Shown: positions 35,179 to 44,130 of the stretch, in pieces
How the letters are laid out: every line of letters starts with the position of its first letter
Position numbering within the stretch: the first letter of the stretch is position 1
DNA from: JAWKWH01 sp965204295
GTDB taxonomy: Bacteria; Pseudomonadota; Alphaproteobacteria; Rhizobiales; Rhizobiaceae
Direction: 5' to 3'
Assembly (NCBI GenBank): GCA_965204295.1
Contig: OZ241973.1
Location: 2,852,001 to 2,916,000, forward strand
DNA length: 64,000 bases
Notes under the pieces: generated by a model
Database searches by the model: none
Told to the model about the DNA's origin: nothing
What the model saw: the letters and a program-made list of their open reading frames with translations, nothing else
Position numbers and translations under genes: made by a program

Positions 35179-36174
35179 ATGGTTTCCATTCATCGCCGTC
35201 CGTCCTGGGCCATCGCCGAAGCGTGTGCGACACCGGAGGACATCTATTTCAATCGCCGGGCGATTCTGACGGGAATGGGGCTTGGCGGTCTGTCCGCCGC
35301 GGCGCTGGCGGTCACCGCCGGCCGGGCGCACGGAGCTGACGCTGTATCTGATCAATGGGCTGCGCGAAGATTTCCCGCCAGTCTTTATCCTGCGCCCCGA
35401 AACGAGATCTACACGCTTGATCGCGAATTGACGCCGGAGGAAATCAACGGCGCCTACAACAATTTCTACGAATTCGGCTCGCATAAAAGCATTGCCGCCG
35501 CCGCGCAGAAACTTGCGATTCGTCCGTGGGATATGGAAATAGACGGGATGGTCGAAAAGCCGGTGACCGTCGCGTTTGACGATCTGGTGCGGCGGATTCC
35601 GCTTGAGGAGAGGCTCTATCGTCACCGTTGTGTCGAAGCCTGGTCGATGACCGTGCCCTGGACAGGATTTGCGTTGTCCGAATTGGTCAAGTTCGCCAAA
35701 CCCCTTGGGTCCGCCAGATACATCCGGTTCGAGACGTTCATGGATCCGTCGATAGCCAGCGGCCAGAAGCAGATCTGGTATCCATGGCCCTATGTTGAAG
35801 GCGTGACCATGGCGGAGGCCGTGAACGATCTCTCCTTTATGGTGACGGGCGCCTACGGCAAGCCCGCAGCCAAGCAGTTCGGTGCGCCGGTCCGCCTGGC
35901 GCTGCCGTGGAAATACGGGTTCAAATCGATCAAGTCGATCAAGAGAATAACCTTTACCGAAGACCGGCCGAAAAGCTTCTGGGAGGAGATCGCGCCCACG
36001 GAATACGGCTTCTGGGCGAATGTTAACCCGGAAGTGCCGCATCCGCGCTGGAGTCAGGATTCGGAGCGCATATTGCATACCGGAGAACGGGTGCCGACCC
36101 TGCTTTTCAACGGATATGGCGAACAGGTGGCGGACCTTTACAAGGATTTGCAGGGCGAGAGCCTGTTCATGTAG
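35179..36174 (+). CDS. msrP: Protein-methionine-sulfoxide reductase catalytic subunit MsrP
   Basis: The 331-residue periplasmic molybdoenzyme has a twin-arginine signal (YFNRRAILTGMGLGGLSAAA, cleaved near RAHGAD). The molybdenum cysteine is in YRHRCVEAWSMTVPWTGFAL. Other family blocks are YNNFYEFGSHKSIAAAAQKL, YPWPYVEGVTMAEAVNDLSF, and LPWKYGFKSIKSIKRITFTE. It reduces oxidised methionine in envelope proteins. The usual haem membrane partner MsrQ is not next to it; the following gene is a convergent LysR regulator. The length and C-terminus are normal. Confidence 0.93.
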   Translation: MVSIHRRPSWAIAEACATPEDIYFNRRAILTGMGLGGLSAAALAVTAGRAHGADAVSDQWAARRFPASLYPAPRNEIYTLDRELTPEEINGAYNNFYEFGSHKSIAAAAQKLAIRPWDMEIDGMVEKPVTVAFDDLVRRIPLEERLYRHRCVEAWSMTVPWTGFALSELVKFAKPLGSARYIRFETFMDPSIASGQKQIWYPWPYVEGVTMAEAVNDLSFMVTGAYGKPAAKQFGAPVRLALPWKYGFKSIKSIKRITFTEDRPKSFWEEIAPTEYGFWANVNPEVPHPRWSQDSERILHTGERVPTLLFNGYGEQVADLYKDLQGESLFM

Positions 36175-36247
36175 CCGGATATGCCGCGAGGCGCCCGGCT
36201 CGCCCCGCCGAACGAGGAGGCGGAATTAATCTAGGTCCGGCCGGCGT

Positions 36248-37144
36248 CTAATAGGCCCAGTTCCGCGCCTTGGAGAGCAAAAAGTCGCGAAAGGCTTTCA
36301 ATTTCGCCTGACTTTTCATCGCTTCCGGGTAGCAGAAATATGTGTCGAATGAGGGTGGATCGAGGTCTCGAAACACCTGAACCAGCGCGGAATCATCGGC
36401 AATCATGTAGTCGGGCAGCATTGCAATCCCGGCGCCGCGCTGAACCGACCGCTTGATCGACAACAAGTCGTTGATCCGCAGAGACGCCAACCGGCGTGCG
36501 CCCTCCGGCATTCCCATGCTCTCAAGCTGATTGAGATCGCGCAGCCAGTGCGAGACCGGTTCTCCGAAGGTCACAATGCGGTGCTTGTCGAGATCGGCGA
36601 CGGTTTGCGGCGTGCCGAATTTGTCGAGGTAGTCCTGGGCGGCCCAAAGGTGCAGATGGACGGTAAACAGCTTGCGCTGGATGAGATCCGGCTGTTGGGG
36701 CTGGCGCAGCCGGATGGCGCAGTCGGCCTGTCTGGTCGTCAGGTCAAGTTCTTCATTGCTGAGAATGAGCTGGAGATTGATATCCGGATAAACATCGATG
36801 AATTCCGGCAGTCGGTCGGTCAGCCACCCGGCGCCAAGTCCGACCGTGGTCGATACGCGCAACGTACCCTGCGGCTTGTCGGTCGTTTCGCTGAGTTGCG
36901 TCTTCACGGTTTCAAGCTGCATGAAAACATCGTGCGCGGTGTGAAACAGCAACTCGCCCTGCTCCGTGAGAACGAGGCCGCGCGCATGGCGTTGAAACAA
37001 CGGCACACCGACATCATGCTCCAATGCACTGACCTGGCGCGATATCGCCGACTGCGACAGGTGCAGGGATTCGGCCGCGTGGGTGAAGGAACCGGCCTCG
37101 GCCGCGGCATGAAAAACGCGCAATTTGTCCCAGTCGAGCGGCAT
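36248..37144 (-). CDS. lsrB: LysR family transcriptional regulator, LsrB/VtlR type
   Basis: The 298-residue LysR protein begins MPLDWDKLRVFHAAAEAGSF, with helix-turn-helix THAAESLHLSQSAISRQVSA (about 22-41), then an effector domain starting LRVSTTVGLGAGWLTDRLPE. It lies 49 bases downstream of trxB on the same strand, with lrp divergent on the far side. That order (lrp, trxB, lysR) is the one described for S. meliloti lsrB and Brucella vtlR, regulators of redox balance, envelope and small RNAs. Symbol assignment rests on synteny plus the opening sequence; orthology needs a tree. GGAAG precedes the ATG. Confidence 0.85.
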   Translation of the reverse strand: MPLDWDKLRVFHAAAEAGSFTHAAESLHLSQSAISRQVSALEHDVGVPLFQRHARGLVLTEQGELLFHTAHDVFMQLETVKTQLSETTDKPQGTLRVSTTVGLGAGWLTDRLPEFIDVYPDINLQLILSNEELDLTTRQADCAIRLRQPQQPDLIQRKLFTVHLHLWAAQDYLDKFGTPQTVADLDKHRIVTFGEPVSHWLRDLNQLESMGMPEGARRLASLRINDLLSIKRSVQRGAGIAMLPDYMIADDSALVQVFRDLDPPSFDTYFCYPEAMKSQAKLKAFRDFLLSKARNWAY

Positions 37145-37193
37145 GGCCCACTTCCTTCAATTCGATTGCCGGCCGGTTGCCCGGCTGTTCCGC

Positions 37194-38168
37194 TTATTCC
37201 GCCGCTTCGCGATGCGACGCCGTTTCGGCCAGATATTTTTCCGCTTCCAGCGCGGCCATGCAACCCAGTCCCGCCGCGGTAACGGCCTGACGATAGATGT
37301 CGTCGGTCACGTCACCGGCCGCAAATACGCCCGGCACATTTGTCTTTGTCGAATCGGGCTCCGTTTCCAGATAGCCGTCGGGCTTCTGTTTCAGCTTGCC
37401 CTCGAACAGCGACACGGCCGGCGCGTGGCCGACCGCGACAAAGACCCCGTCGACCGCGTGATCGGTTACTTCGCCGCTCTTGACGTTTCTCAACCGCATG
37501 CCGGCGACCGACGGCGGCATTGGCGGTCTGGCTGGCGTTCCGGTGATTTCATCAAGCACGGTGTCCCACAGGATGGTCACGTTTTCCTTCGCGAACAGCC
37601 GCTGCTGCAGGATCCGCTCGGCGCGCAGTTCGTCGCGGCGATGCACGACCGTCACACGTCTGGCGAGGTTGGAAAGATAGAGCGCTTCCTCGACGGCGGA
37701 ATTGCCGCCACCGACGACCGCCACGTCCTTGCCGCGATAGAAAAATCCGTCGCAGGTCGCACATGCCGAGACGCCAAAGCCCATGAATGTCCGTTCGGAC
37801 GGAATGCCGAGCCATTTCGCCTGCGCGCCTGTCGCTATGATCAGCGCGTCGCAGGTATATTCCGTTCCGGAGTCGAACCTGAGCCGGAATGGCCGGATAT
37901 CGAGATCGACATTGGCAACGAGATCGTTAACAATCTCCGTGCCTACGTTTTCGGCCTGTTTCAGCATCTCACCCATCAACCATGGACCCTGGATCGGATC
38001 GCCGAAACCGGGATAGTTTTCCACGTCGGTCGTGATCATCAACTGTCCGCCCTGTTCAAGGCCGGCGATGAGCACCGGATTGAGCATGGCGCGGGCGGCG
38101 TAAATCGCCGCGGTGTAGCCGGCCGGGCCGGAACCGATAACGATGACGGGTGCGTGGATGGCGGACAT
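37194..38168 (-). CDS. trxB: Thioredoxin reductase
   Basis: I start at ATG 38166-38168 (MSAIHAPVIVIGSGPAGYTA); the frame is open for 55 further codons upstream without family resemblance. The 324-residue flavoenzyme has the FAD motif GSGPAGYTAAIYAARA, the redox-active pair in SACATCDGFFY (CATC), the NADPH motif VVGGGNSAVEEAL and the final FAD block GVFAAGDVTDDIYRQAVTAA. It passes electrons from NADPH to thioredoxin in the cytoplasm. It is the first gene of the trxB-lysR unit and is divergent from lrp across 250 bases. Confidence 0.95.
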   Translation of the reverse strand: MSAIHAPVIVIGSGPAGYTAAIYAARAMLNPVLIAGLEQGGQLMITTDVENYPGFGDPIQGPWLMGEMLKQAENVGTEIVNDLVANVDLDIRPFRLRFDSGTEYTCDALIIATGAQAKWLGIPSERTFMGFGVSACATCDGFFYRGKDVAVVGGGNSAVEEALYLSNLARRVTVVHRRDELRAERILQQRLFAKENVTILWDTVLDEITGTPARPPMPPSVAGMRLRNVKSGEVTDHAVDGVFVAVGHAPAVSLFEGKLKQKPDGYLETEPDSTKTNVPGVFAAGDVTDDIYRQAVTAAGLGCMAALEAEKYLAETASHREAAE

Positions 38169-38418
38169 GAGCAGACTTTCGATCTTGCCGGGAAGATGTT
38201 CGTTGCCTCGCGGTTGACGCCAATGTAGGTGCGCCGAACCTGCCGTTGCAAGTTGACGCGGCGCGATTGGCGGATTCGTCGACAGCTTTTGTCGGGTTGA
38301 CCGCGCCGCGTCGACGATCGGGCGTGATTGCAACGCCGCCGGGCTTGGCTAACGCGCCTTGATCGAATAACGAAGTTCCCGTTGCGCGACAGAAAGTTAC
38401 GCACCGGAGACCGAATCA

Positions 38419-38859
38419 ATGCCTCTCAAAGCCGATCTCGACGCCATCGACTGGAAAATCCTGCGGGAATTGCAGGATGACGGCAGAATGACCAATGTGG
38501 AATTGTCGCGGCGGGTCGGCATTTCGGCGCCACCCTGTCTGCGGCGGCTCAAACGCCTTGAAAACAGCGGCGTCATCAAGGGCTACCGGGCGCTGCTCGA
38601 CGGGCTGGCGCTGGGCTTCGACATCGTCGCCTTCTGCCTCGTCGGACTGCGTCATCAATCCGAGGTGGAATTGAAGGCGTTTTCCCGGCGGACGCTCGAG
38701 TGGCCGCTGGTAAGGCGCGCCTGGATGGTTTCCGGGGAAACCGATTTTCTGCTTCATTGCGTCGCGCGCGATCTGACCGCGTTTCAAGATTTCGTAATTG
38801 AGGCGCTGACCGCCGCGCAAAATGTCGACACGGTTCGAACCGCGCTGACGATCCGGTAG
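38419..38859 (+). CDS. lrp: Lrp/AsnC family transcriptional regulator
   Basis: The 146-residue protein begins MPLKADLDAIDWKILRELQD and has helix-turn-helix MTNVELSRRVGISAPPCLRR (about 24-43). The RAM effector domain begins VIKGYRALLDGLALGFDIVA, with WMVSGETDFLLHCVARDLTA as the dimer/ligand sheet. The arrangement divergent from trxB matches the lrp gene of the Sinorhizobium lsrB locus. The ligand is probably an amino acid. The ribosome site GGAG is nine bases before the ATG. The glycan island begins directly after it. Confidence 0.9.
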   Translation: MPLKADLDAIDWKILRELQDDGRMTNVELSRRVGISAPPCLRRLKRLENSGVIKGYRALLDGLALGFDIVAFCLVGLRHQSEVELKAFSRRTLEWPLVRRAWMVSGETDFLLHCVARDLTAFQDFVIEALTAAQNVDTVRTALTIR

Positions 38860-39020
38860 ATCAAGGATGACGGGCTGGTCGATATTCGGGCTTAAGAACT
38901 ATCGCCTTGGCGGCAATCTTGATGTTTTTGGTTTTTCCCAATGGCAGGTTGGCAATCAGATCGTAGTCGGTTATTTATGCCATTCGCGCGACTTGGCGCT
39001 TTTCAGCAGCGGAAGGCACA

Positions 39021-40133
39021 ATGGTCCGTGCGCATTTATTTGTCAATTGGGATCCGGTTTATTTCCTCAAGCAAAGCCCCGACAAATCGAATATTGTCGA
39101 CGGTGTTGAGTTTACGTTCGGCCTTGTTGTTCCCGAGGACATTGATGTCCTGATCGTGCATACGCGATCCAGCTACTCGATCCCGACAAGACTCCCCAAA
39201 GAGCGCACGGTTTTTGTCGCCGGAGAACCGGATGTCATCCATCCGTTCTCAAGGGCTTTTCTTGAACAGTTCGGAACGGTGCTCACGACATCTCCAGTTG
39301 AGTTGGAAACGGAAAAATTGCGGGAAAACTACTGTCTTCACTGGTTTGCGGGCGTCGACTTCAAAGCAGGTATCAGCATCGATACCGTCAAAGGGTATGA
39401 CTGGTTTAAGGCGCTTAAAGATCCGCCCAGGAAGAAAAACAGGATCTCGATCATTACCAGCACGAGATCCAATACGCCATTTCATAAGCGGCGCATGAAA
39501 TTCATCGAGCATGTCGACAAGCATCATTCAGATGTCATTGACGTATTTGGGCGCGGGCGACGCCAAGTTGGCGACAAGCTGGAAGCACTGCTGGATTACA
39601 AATATCATATCGCCCTGGAGAATGGCGACGCCCCGTATACCTGGACCGAAAAGCTGGCGGACCCGCTTCTCGCCTGGACTTTCCCATTCCACTGGGGCTG
39701 CTCGAATGCCGATGAAGAATTACCCGGCGGCGCATTCGATCACATCGATATCAATGATCCCGTTAAAACGGTGAATTCGATCCTGGCGTCGTTGGAGAAG
39801 GGAATTTGGGATAACGCGCTTCAGGACATTGCGCATGCGCGCGCTCTAATTCTCGAGCGCTACAACACGATGTTCATGCTGGTTCGTCTGGCCAAGCATG
39901 CTATGGACAGATGTCCGATAATCAAGGCTCCGGTTAAGCGCCGGCTGATCAGATCCGAGCAATCCCTGCCGCTTCCGAGAGGAAGACAAACGAGTTTGGC
40001 AAAGAGGCTCGCCCGGCTTCTACCGGTACTTGTCTATCCTCATTTCGATATCATAATGGCCCGCGCTCGAGAGCAATATATGCAGTCATCGCGTAGGGTT
40101 CGCAAAACAAGATGCCTGAAAAGCAAACCGTAA
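39021..40133 (+). CDS. GT10 (fucosyltransferase-like) glycosyltransferase
   Basis: The 370-residue protein starts at ATG 39021 with GGAAGG upstream. The C-terminal half has the GT10 donor-site pattern: ALLDYKYHIALENGDAPYTW, then TEKLADPLLAWTFPFHWGCS and a following acidic DHIDINDPVKT. GT10 enzymes add L-fucose (alpha-1,3/1,4) or related sugars from GDP-sugars. The N-terminal half (MVRAHLFVNWDPVYFLKQSP) is variable, as expected for the acceptor domain. The basic tail (RRVRKTRCLKSKP) could bind the membrane surface. It is AT-richer than the flanking core genes, a sign of transfer. It begins the island after lrp. Confidence 0.78.
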   Translation: MVRAHLFVNWDPVYFLKQSPDKSNIVDGVEFTFGLVVPEDIDVLIVHTRSSYSIPTRLPKERTVFVAGEPDVIHPFSRAFLEQFGTVLTTSPVELETEKLRENYCLHWFAGVDFKAGISIDTVKGYDWFKALKDPPRKKNRISIITSTRSNTPFHKRRMKFIEHVDKHHSDVIDVFGRGRRQVGDKLEALLDYKYHIALENGDAPYTWTEKLADPLLAWTFPFHWGCSNADEELPGGAFDHIDINDPVKTVNSILASLEKGIWDNALQDIAHARALILERYNTMFMLVRLAKHAMDRCPIIKAPVKRRLIRSEQSLPLPRGRQTSLAKRLARLLPVLVYPHFDIIMARAREQYMQSSRRVRKTRCLKSKP

Positions 40134-40382
40134 GGCGCTGAAATAAATCTTGGCCGATCCCCCCGGCTTTAGTTTGCCAGGGTTCTCGACAAAGACGTGG
40201 AAAGACGCTACGCGGAGCAAAACACCAACGAGGCGGCATAGCCGTTTCGGGAACGTCGCGTGGGATTTCGCGGCGGTTGGATTGCGATGGCATTGCGGCG
40301 CATGGTCCGGATGTGACCGCTCTTGAGGCAATGCCGTCATCGTCGGATCCCGTCCAGACAGAAATAGCGGGACACAAGTGGC

Positions 40383-41255
40383 GTGAAAGTGGCGGTACTG
40401 CCATATGGAACGAGGGTGGGTCCAACGCTGGCGAATATGCCGCTGCGCGATCTCGGATGGCCTCTGGGCGCTCCCGAAAACCTCCCGGGGGGGGGGACGG
40501 TCGGCGACCTGGGTGAAGGCGACCACCTGATTGCCTATCCCGGCAGCCGCCTCTATTACATGCCGCGACCGGGTGTGAAGTGCCGCCTGTCGCTCATGAT
40601 CGTCGAGCCGGAAGCCGTCCACGGTCGCCACATGAAACTGCTCACGGCCCTCCATCGGCGCTTTTTCCGGGTTCTGACATGCAACCGGAAACTCCTGTCC
40701 GCGATTCCGAACGGGAAATTCTTTGCGTTCGGCTCGACGTCATTGGGCGACGCCGCAACGCTCGATACGGCCAAGACAAAACCTCTGTCGCTGATCGCAT
40801 CGGCCCGGCGAACGCTTGAAGGGCATCGCCTGCGGCACGAAATCGTCGAGTGGATGACCGGCGGGGCCGTCGACGCCGACGTGATGGGGCGCGGTTATCG
40901 CCCGTTTGACGAAAAATCGGAAGGATTGGCGCGCTACCGGTATTCGGTCGTCATCGAAAACGTGCGCGAGCGGAGTTACTTTACCGAAAAGCTGATCGAC
41001 TGCCTGTTGTGCGATACGATACCGATCTACTGGGGAGCGCCGGATATCGGCGATTTCTTCGATGCGCGAGGCATGTTGATCTGCCGCGACGCCGACGATA
41101 TCAAGGCGGCGGTCAGCGACCTGCCTGCCGTCGATCATGGCGATTTCAAGCCTTACGTCGCGATCAACCGGAAGCGGGCGAATCTGTATGCCGACCATGA
41201 ACTCAACGCCGCCCGTCTGATTTCGACCGGGCGAATGTTCCGCGAGGACCCCTGA
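40383..41255 (+). CDS. GT10 fucosyltransferase-like protein with a G10 tract in its 5' coding region
   Basis: The frame starts at GTG 40383; an ATG at 40437 (MPLRDLGWPLGAP) is an alternative. Both lie upstream of ten consecutive G at 40487-40496, which encode P35-G36-G37-G38. The 290-residue product has the GT10 core ARYRYSVVIENVRERSYFTE followed by KLIDCLLCDTIPIYWGAPDI and GDFFDARGM. As written the tract is in frame and the gene is on; gain or loss of one G would stop it early. Homopolymeric tracts in fucosyltransferase genes drive phase variation in Helicobacter, so this is a strong candidate contingency gene. It overlaps gmd by one base (TGATG), so slippage would also uncouple gmd translation. 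Confidence 0.78.
   Translation: MKVAVLPYGTRVGPTLANMPLRDLGWPLGAPENLPGGGTVGDLGEGDHLIAYPGSRLYYMPRPGVKCRLSLMIVEPEAVHGRHMKLLTALHRRFFRVLTCNRKLLSAIPNGKFFAFGSTSLGDAATLDTAKTKPLSLIASARRTLEGHRLRHEIVEWMTGGAVDADVMGRGYRPFDEKSEGLARYRYSVVIENVRERSYFTEKLIDCLLCDTIPIYWGAPDIGDFFDARGMLICRDADDIKAAVSDLPAVDHGDFKPYVAINRKRANLYADHELNAARLISTGRMFREDP
40487..40496. repeat. G10 homopolymer, candidate phase-variation tract
   Basis: Ten G in a row lie in the coding part of the GT10 gene, between the codons for P35 and T39. No comparably long G or C run was noticed elsewhere in the window; the next longest seen is seven G in the NlpC/P60 gene. Confidence 0.9.
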
Positions 41256-42322
41256 TGACAATTGCGGGCGCATCGCCGCGAAAGACGGCCCTGATCACCG
41301 GAGTGACCGGACAGGACGGCGCCTATCTTTCGGAATTTCTGCTCAGGCGGGATTATCGCGTGCACGGGATCAAGAGGCGGACTTCGCTGTTCAACACGGC
41401 GCGCATCGATCATCTGTTCGAAGGCGGGTACGGGACCGGTGGTCAGTTCGTTCTGCACCATGGCGACATGACGGATTCATCGTCGCTGACGCATATCCTG
41501 CAGCAGGCGCAGCCCGATGAAGTCTATAATCTGGCGGCCCAGAGCCATGTCGCCGTGTCTTTTGAGGAGCCCGAATACACGGCCAATTCGGATGCGCTGG
41601 GAACGCTGCGCCTGCTGGAAGCGATCCGAATCCTCGGATTGGGCGACAAAACGCGGTTTTATCAGGCTTCGACGTCGGAACTTTACGGTCTTGTCGAGGA
41701 AACGCCGCAGCGGGAGACGACGCCGTTCTATCCGCGCAGCCCCTATGCGGTCGCGAAACTCTACGCCCACTGGATTACCGTAAACTACCGCGAGGCATAC
41801 GGCCTGTACGCGTGCAACGGCATTCTGTTCAATCATGAATCGCCGATACGCGGCGAGACGTTCGTGACACGCAAGATCACGCGGGCGCTGGCGCGCATCA
41901 AACTCGGCGTGCAGGATCGTCTCTACCTCGGCAATATGGACGCAAGGCGGGACTGGGGGCATGCGCGCGACTATGTCGAGATGATGTGGCTGATGCTGCA
42001 ACAGGACAGTCCGCGCGACTATGTGGTCGCCACCGGCGTTCAGTATTCGGTCCGCGATTTCGTCGAAGCCGCCGCGAGGGAACTGGACCTGGAAATCACC
42101 TGGCGGGGAAACGGGGCCGATGAAGTCGGCCTCGATGCGAATGGACGGGCGATCGTCGCGGTCGATCCGCGTTACTATCGGCCGACCGAGGTGGAAACGC
42201 TGCTCGGAGACCCGACCCGTGCGCGTGAAGAGCTCGGTTGGCAGCCGCGCACGACATTTTCCGATCTGGTGCGGGAAATGACGGCCCGCGACCTGGAGGA
42301 GGCAAAGCGGGATGTCGAATGA
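41255..42322 (+). CDS. gmd: GDP-mannose 4,6-dehydratase
   Basis: The 355-residue short-chain dehydrogenase begins MTIAGASPRKTALITGVTGQ and continues DGAYLSEFLLRRDYRVHGIK, the NADP-binding signature of Gmd. Catalytic residues sit in QASTSELYGLVEE and the YxxxK of SPYAVAKLYAHWITVNY. GDP-mannose contacts are in CNGILFNHESPIRGETFVTR. It makes GDP-4-keto-6-deoxy-mannose, the precursor of GDP-L-fucose, GDP-D-rhamnose and GDP-perosamine. The next enzyme (fucose synthase, rhamnose reductase or perosamine synthase) is not in this window. The neighbours are fucosyltransferase-like, which favours GDP-L-fucose. Confidence 0.93.
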   Translation: MTIAGASPRKTALITGVTGQDGAYLSEFLLRRDYRVHGIKRRTSLFNTARIDHLFEGGYGTGGQFVLHHGDMTDSSSLTHILQQAQPDEVYNLAAQSHVAVSFEEPEYTANSDALGTLRLLEAIRILGLGDKTRFYQASTSELYGLVEETPQRETTPFYPRSPYAVAKLYAHWITVNYREAYGLYACNGILFNHESPIRGETFVTRKITRALARIKLGVQDRLYLGNMDARRDWGHARDYVEMMWLMLQQDSPRDYVVATGVQYSVRDFVEAAARELDLEITWRGNGADEVGLDANGRAIVAVDPRYYRPTEVETLLGDPTRAREELGWQPRTTFSDLVREMTARDLEEAKRDVE

Positions 42323-42402
42323 TGTCCGCCGTCCTGCGAGAAAGCGCGTCCATGTCGCCGGCGGCGCGCGAAGGGTCGCGGTCCGAAACGGGTCGGCGCC
42401 GA

Positions 42403-43275
42403 CTACACGCGGATCCATCCATCCGGTATGATGTCGGGATTGTCGAGCCGTGGGTCGGCAAACCATGGCCGAGGCGCGATAACGATTTTTTCGGGATTCG
42501 GATTGAGCCATGCGCCCCACCACGAGAAAGTCGAATTGGCGATGATGTTGTGTTTGCAGGCGGCCATCAGCCGCAAATCCTCATGCGCGCAACGGCTGTC
42601 ATTGTGGTCGGCGTAGACGGTCTCGTAGGGGATTTTCAGATTTTCGCGGACCCATTGCGGTTCGTCCGAAAACACATGGACAAACGGTTCGTCGCGGGAT
42701 TCGCCGGCAATGATTTCCATCGCGTTCGAGTAGTATTCCGGCGGGCAGGTACCAAAGGCGGCCCGGAACTTGGAATTCGAAACATAGTCGCCGCGGCGGA
42801 CATGCAGCGCCACGGCGCCGGGCCGGCGGGCGATCCGTTCAAGCCATCTGGCGTTTTCTCCGTCGGGTGGCGACTTCAAGGCAAGTTCCTCCCGTATCCG
42901 CCCGGCGAAATCGGAAAAGTATCTTTCGCTCTGGAAATAGCCGTGGAGATAGACATCGACGCCCAGACCCACAATGTTCCGGTCGAAGCCCAGAATTCTT
43001 TCGCGAACGAACCGCGGCGAGCGGCCGAATTTGCGCCAAAAGGCATAACGCAAAGGTCTCGATCCGGGCGGAGGCAACATATCTTCCGATCCGACCGTAG
43101 CGTGAATTGCGAGGTTTTTCAGCTCGCAGGAAAAGGCGCTGTCCGGCGCATACGCCCTGGCGTCGAGAACGAGTTCCGTCCGGTTTCTGAGCGCCAGCGC
43201 ACGCGCGGCGGCATACTGAAACATCTGGTTTCCAAGTCCGCCGATCAGCCTGCAAAAGATTTTACCCCTCGTCAT
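42403..43275 (-). CDS. GT11 alpha-1,2-fucosyltransferase-like protein
   Basis: I start at ATG 43273-43275 (MTRGKIFCRLIGGLGNQMFQ), because LIGGLGNQMFQYAAARALA is the standard opening of GT11 enzymes. The donor-binding motif is VALHVRRGDYVS (HxRRxDY). The C-terminal motif is NIIANSTFSWWGAWLNPNPE. The 290-residue enzyme would transfer L-fucose from GDP-fucose in alpha-1,2 linkage, on the cytoplasmic side. It is third in the greA-GT4-GT25-GT11 run and convergent with gmd, 80 bases apart. Confidence 0.88.
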   Translation of the reverse strand: MTRGKIFCRLIGGLGNQMFQYAAARALALRNRTELVLDARAYAPDSAFSCELKNLAIHATVGSEDMLPPPGSRPLRYAFWRKFGRSPRFVRERILGFDRNIVGLGVDVYLHGYFQSERYFSDFAGRIREELALKSPPDGENARWLERIARRPGAVALHVRRGDYVSNSKFRAAFGTCPPEYYSNAMEIIAGESRDEPFVHVFSDEPQWVRENLKIPYETVYADHNDSRCAHEDLRLMAACKHNIIANSTFSWWGAWLNPNPEKIVIAPRPWFADPRLDNPDIIPDGWIRV

Positions 43276-43362
43276 CGCGCCGGCGCGGTGCTGTGAATGG
43301 CGACGGAAGGAAGGCGGTCGCAATTATTGAAATTGTTCTCATGAATTTGCAAAAATTCCCTG

Positions 43363-44130
43363 TTAGCGGCGGGTTTTTCGCGCCCGCCAGGCGTTCGACC
43401 GGACTCCGTGAGACCGGCGGCCGATCTTCCAGCGATAAGACAGCCGTGAAATTTCTCGCGCAAGACGGCCTGCAAGACCGGGTTTACCGAATTGAATCGT
43501 AGTGCCGCCGACCGAATCGGACATGTCCGAAACACCCGATGGAACAACGATGACCGGTCGAATTTCGGTCACCCAATGAAGTTGCAACAATCCGTCAACG
43601 GGTCTGTCAAAACGTTCCGTCAGTTGAAGCAGCCGCGACGCCGCTTCAGCCGCATAAAGCGTACAGGACGAGCGCAGGGGAACGATATCGGGGCGGTGTA
43701 GTCTCGTTGCGGCCATTCGGTCGACAACCGGCCCGCTCCGGTCGATATCCCGCACCTGAAACATGGCGACGCCATGCTTGCCGATATTCCGCCGCGCGAG
43801 TTCAAACGCCGGAGCGAATTCGTTGGCGTCGATCTCCACGTCATCCTCGAAAACCAGACCCGCATCGAGTTTCCGGTCGAGGATCGTTTGCCAGGCCGTG
43901 CGGTGGCTGAGAAAACAGGCGATTTCACCGGCGCCGATTGCAAAGGGGTAGGGCGGTTGAAACAGAGCGTCGGTCGTATGGACGGCAGACCGTTCGCGAT
44001 GGCTCAATTCACGTCCGTCGACTGCATCGATCACATGCGTCGGAACCGGGCTTGCGTCAATAATGCGGTCGACCTGCCGTCGCCGTCGCCCGGCGCGTTT
44101 CAGGTGGACGACAAATGCCTCGACCTTCAT
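43363..44130 (-). CDS. GT25 family glycosyltransferase
   Basis: The 255-residue enzyme begins MKVEAFVVHLKRAGRRRRQV, with HVIDAVDGRELS, then the family core GEIACFLSHRTAWQTILDRK and LVFEDDVEIDANEF, where EDD is the metal/nucleotide site. GT25 enzymes add galactose to lipooligosaccharide. The C-terminus is basic (RWKIGRRSHGVRSNAWRARK), as in peripheral membrane proteins. It overlaps the GT4 gene by four bases (ATGA) and lies 87 bases upstream of the GT11 gene. Confidence 0.85.
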   Translation of the reverse strand: MKVEAFVVHLKRAGRRRRQVDRIIDASPVPTHVIDAVDGRELSHRERSAVHTTDALFQPPYPFAIGAGEIACFLSHRTAWQTILDRKLDAGLVFEDDVEIDANEFAPAFELARRNIGKHGVAMFQVRDIDRSGPVVDRMAATRLHRPDIVPLRSSCTLYAAEAASRLLQLTERFDRPVDGLLQLHWVTEIRPVIVVPSGVSDMSDSVGGTTIQFGKPGLAGRLAREISRLSYRWKIGRRSHGVRSNAWRARKTRR

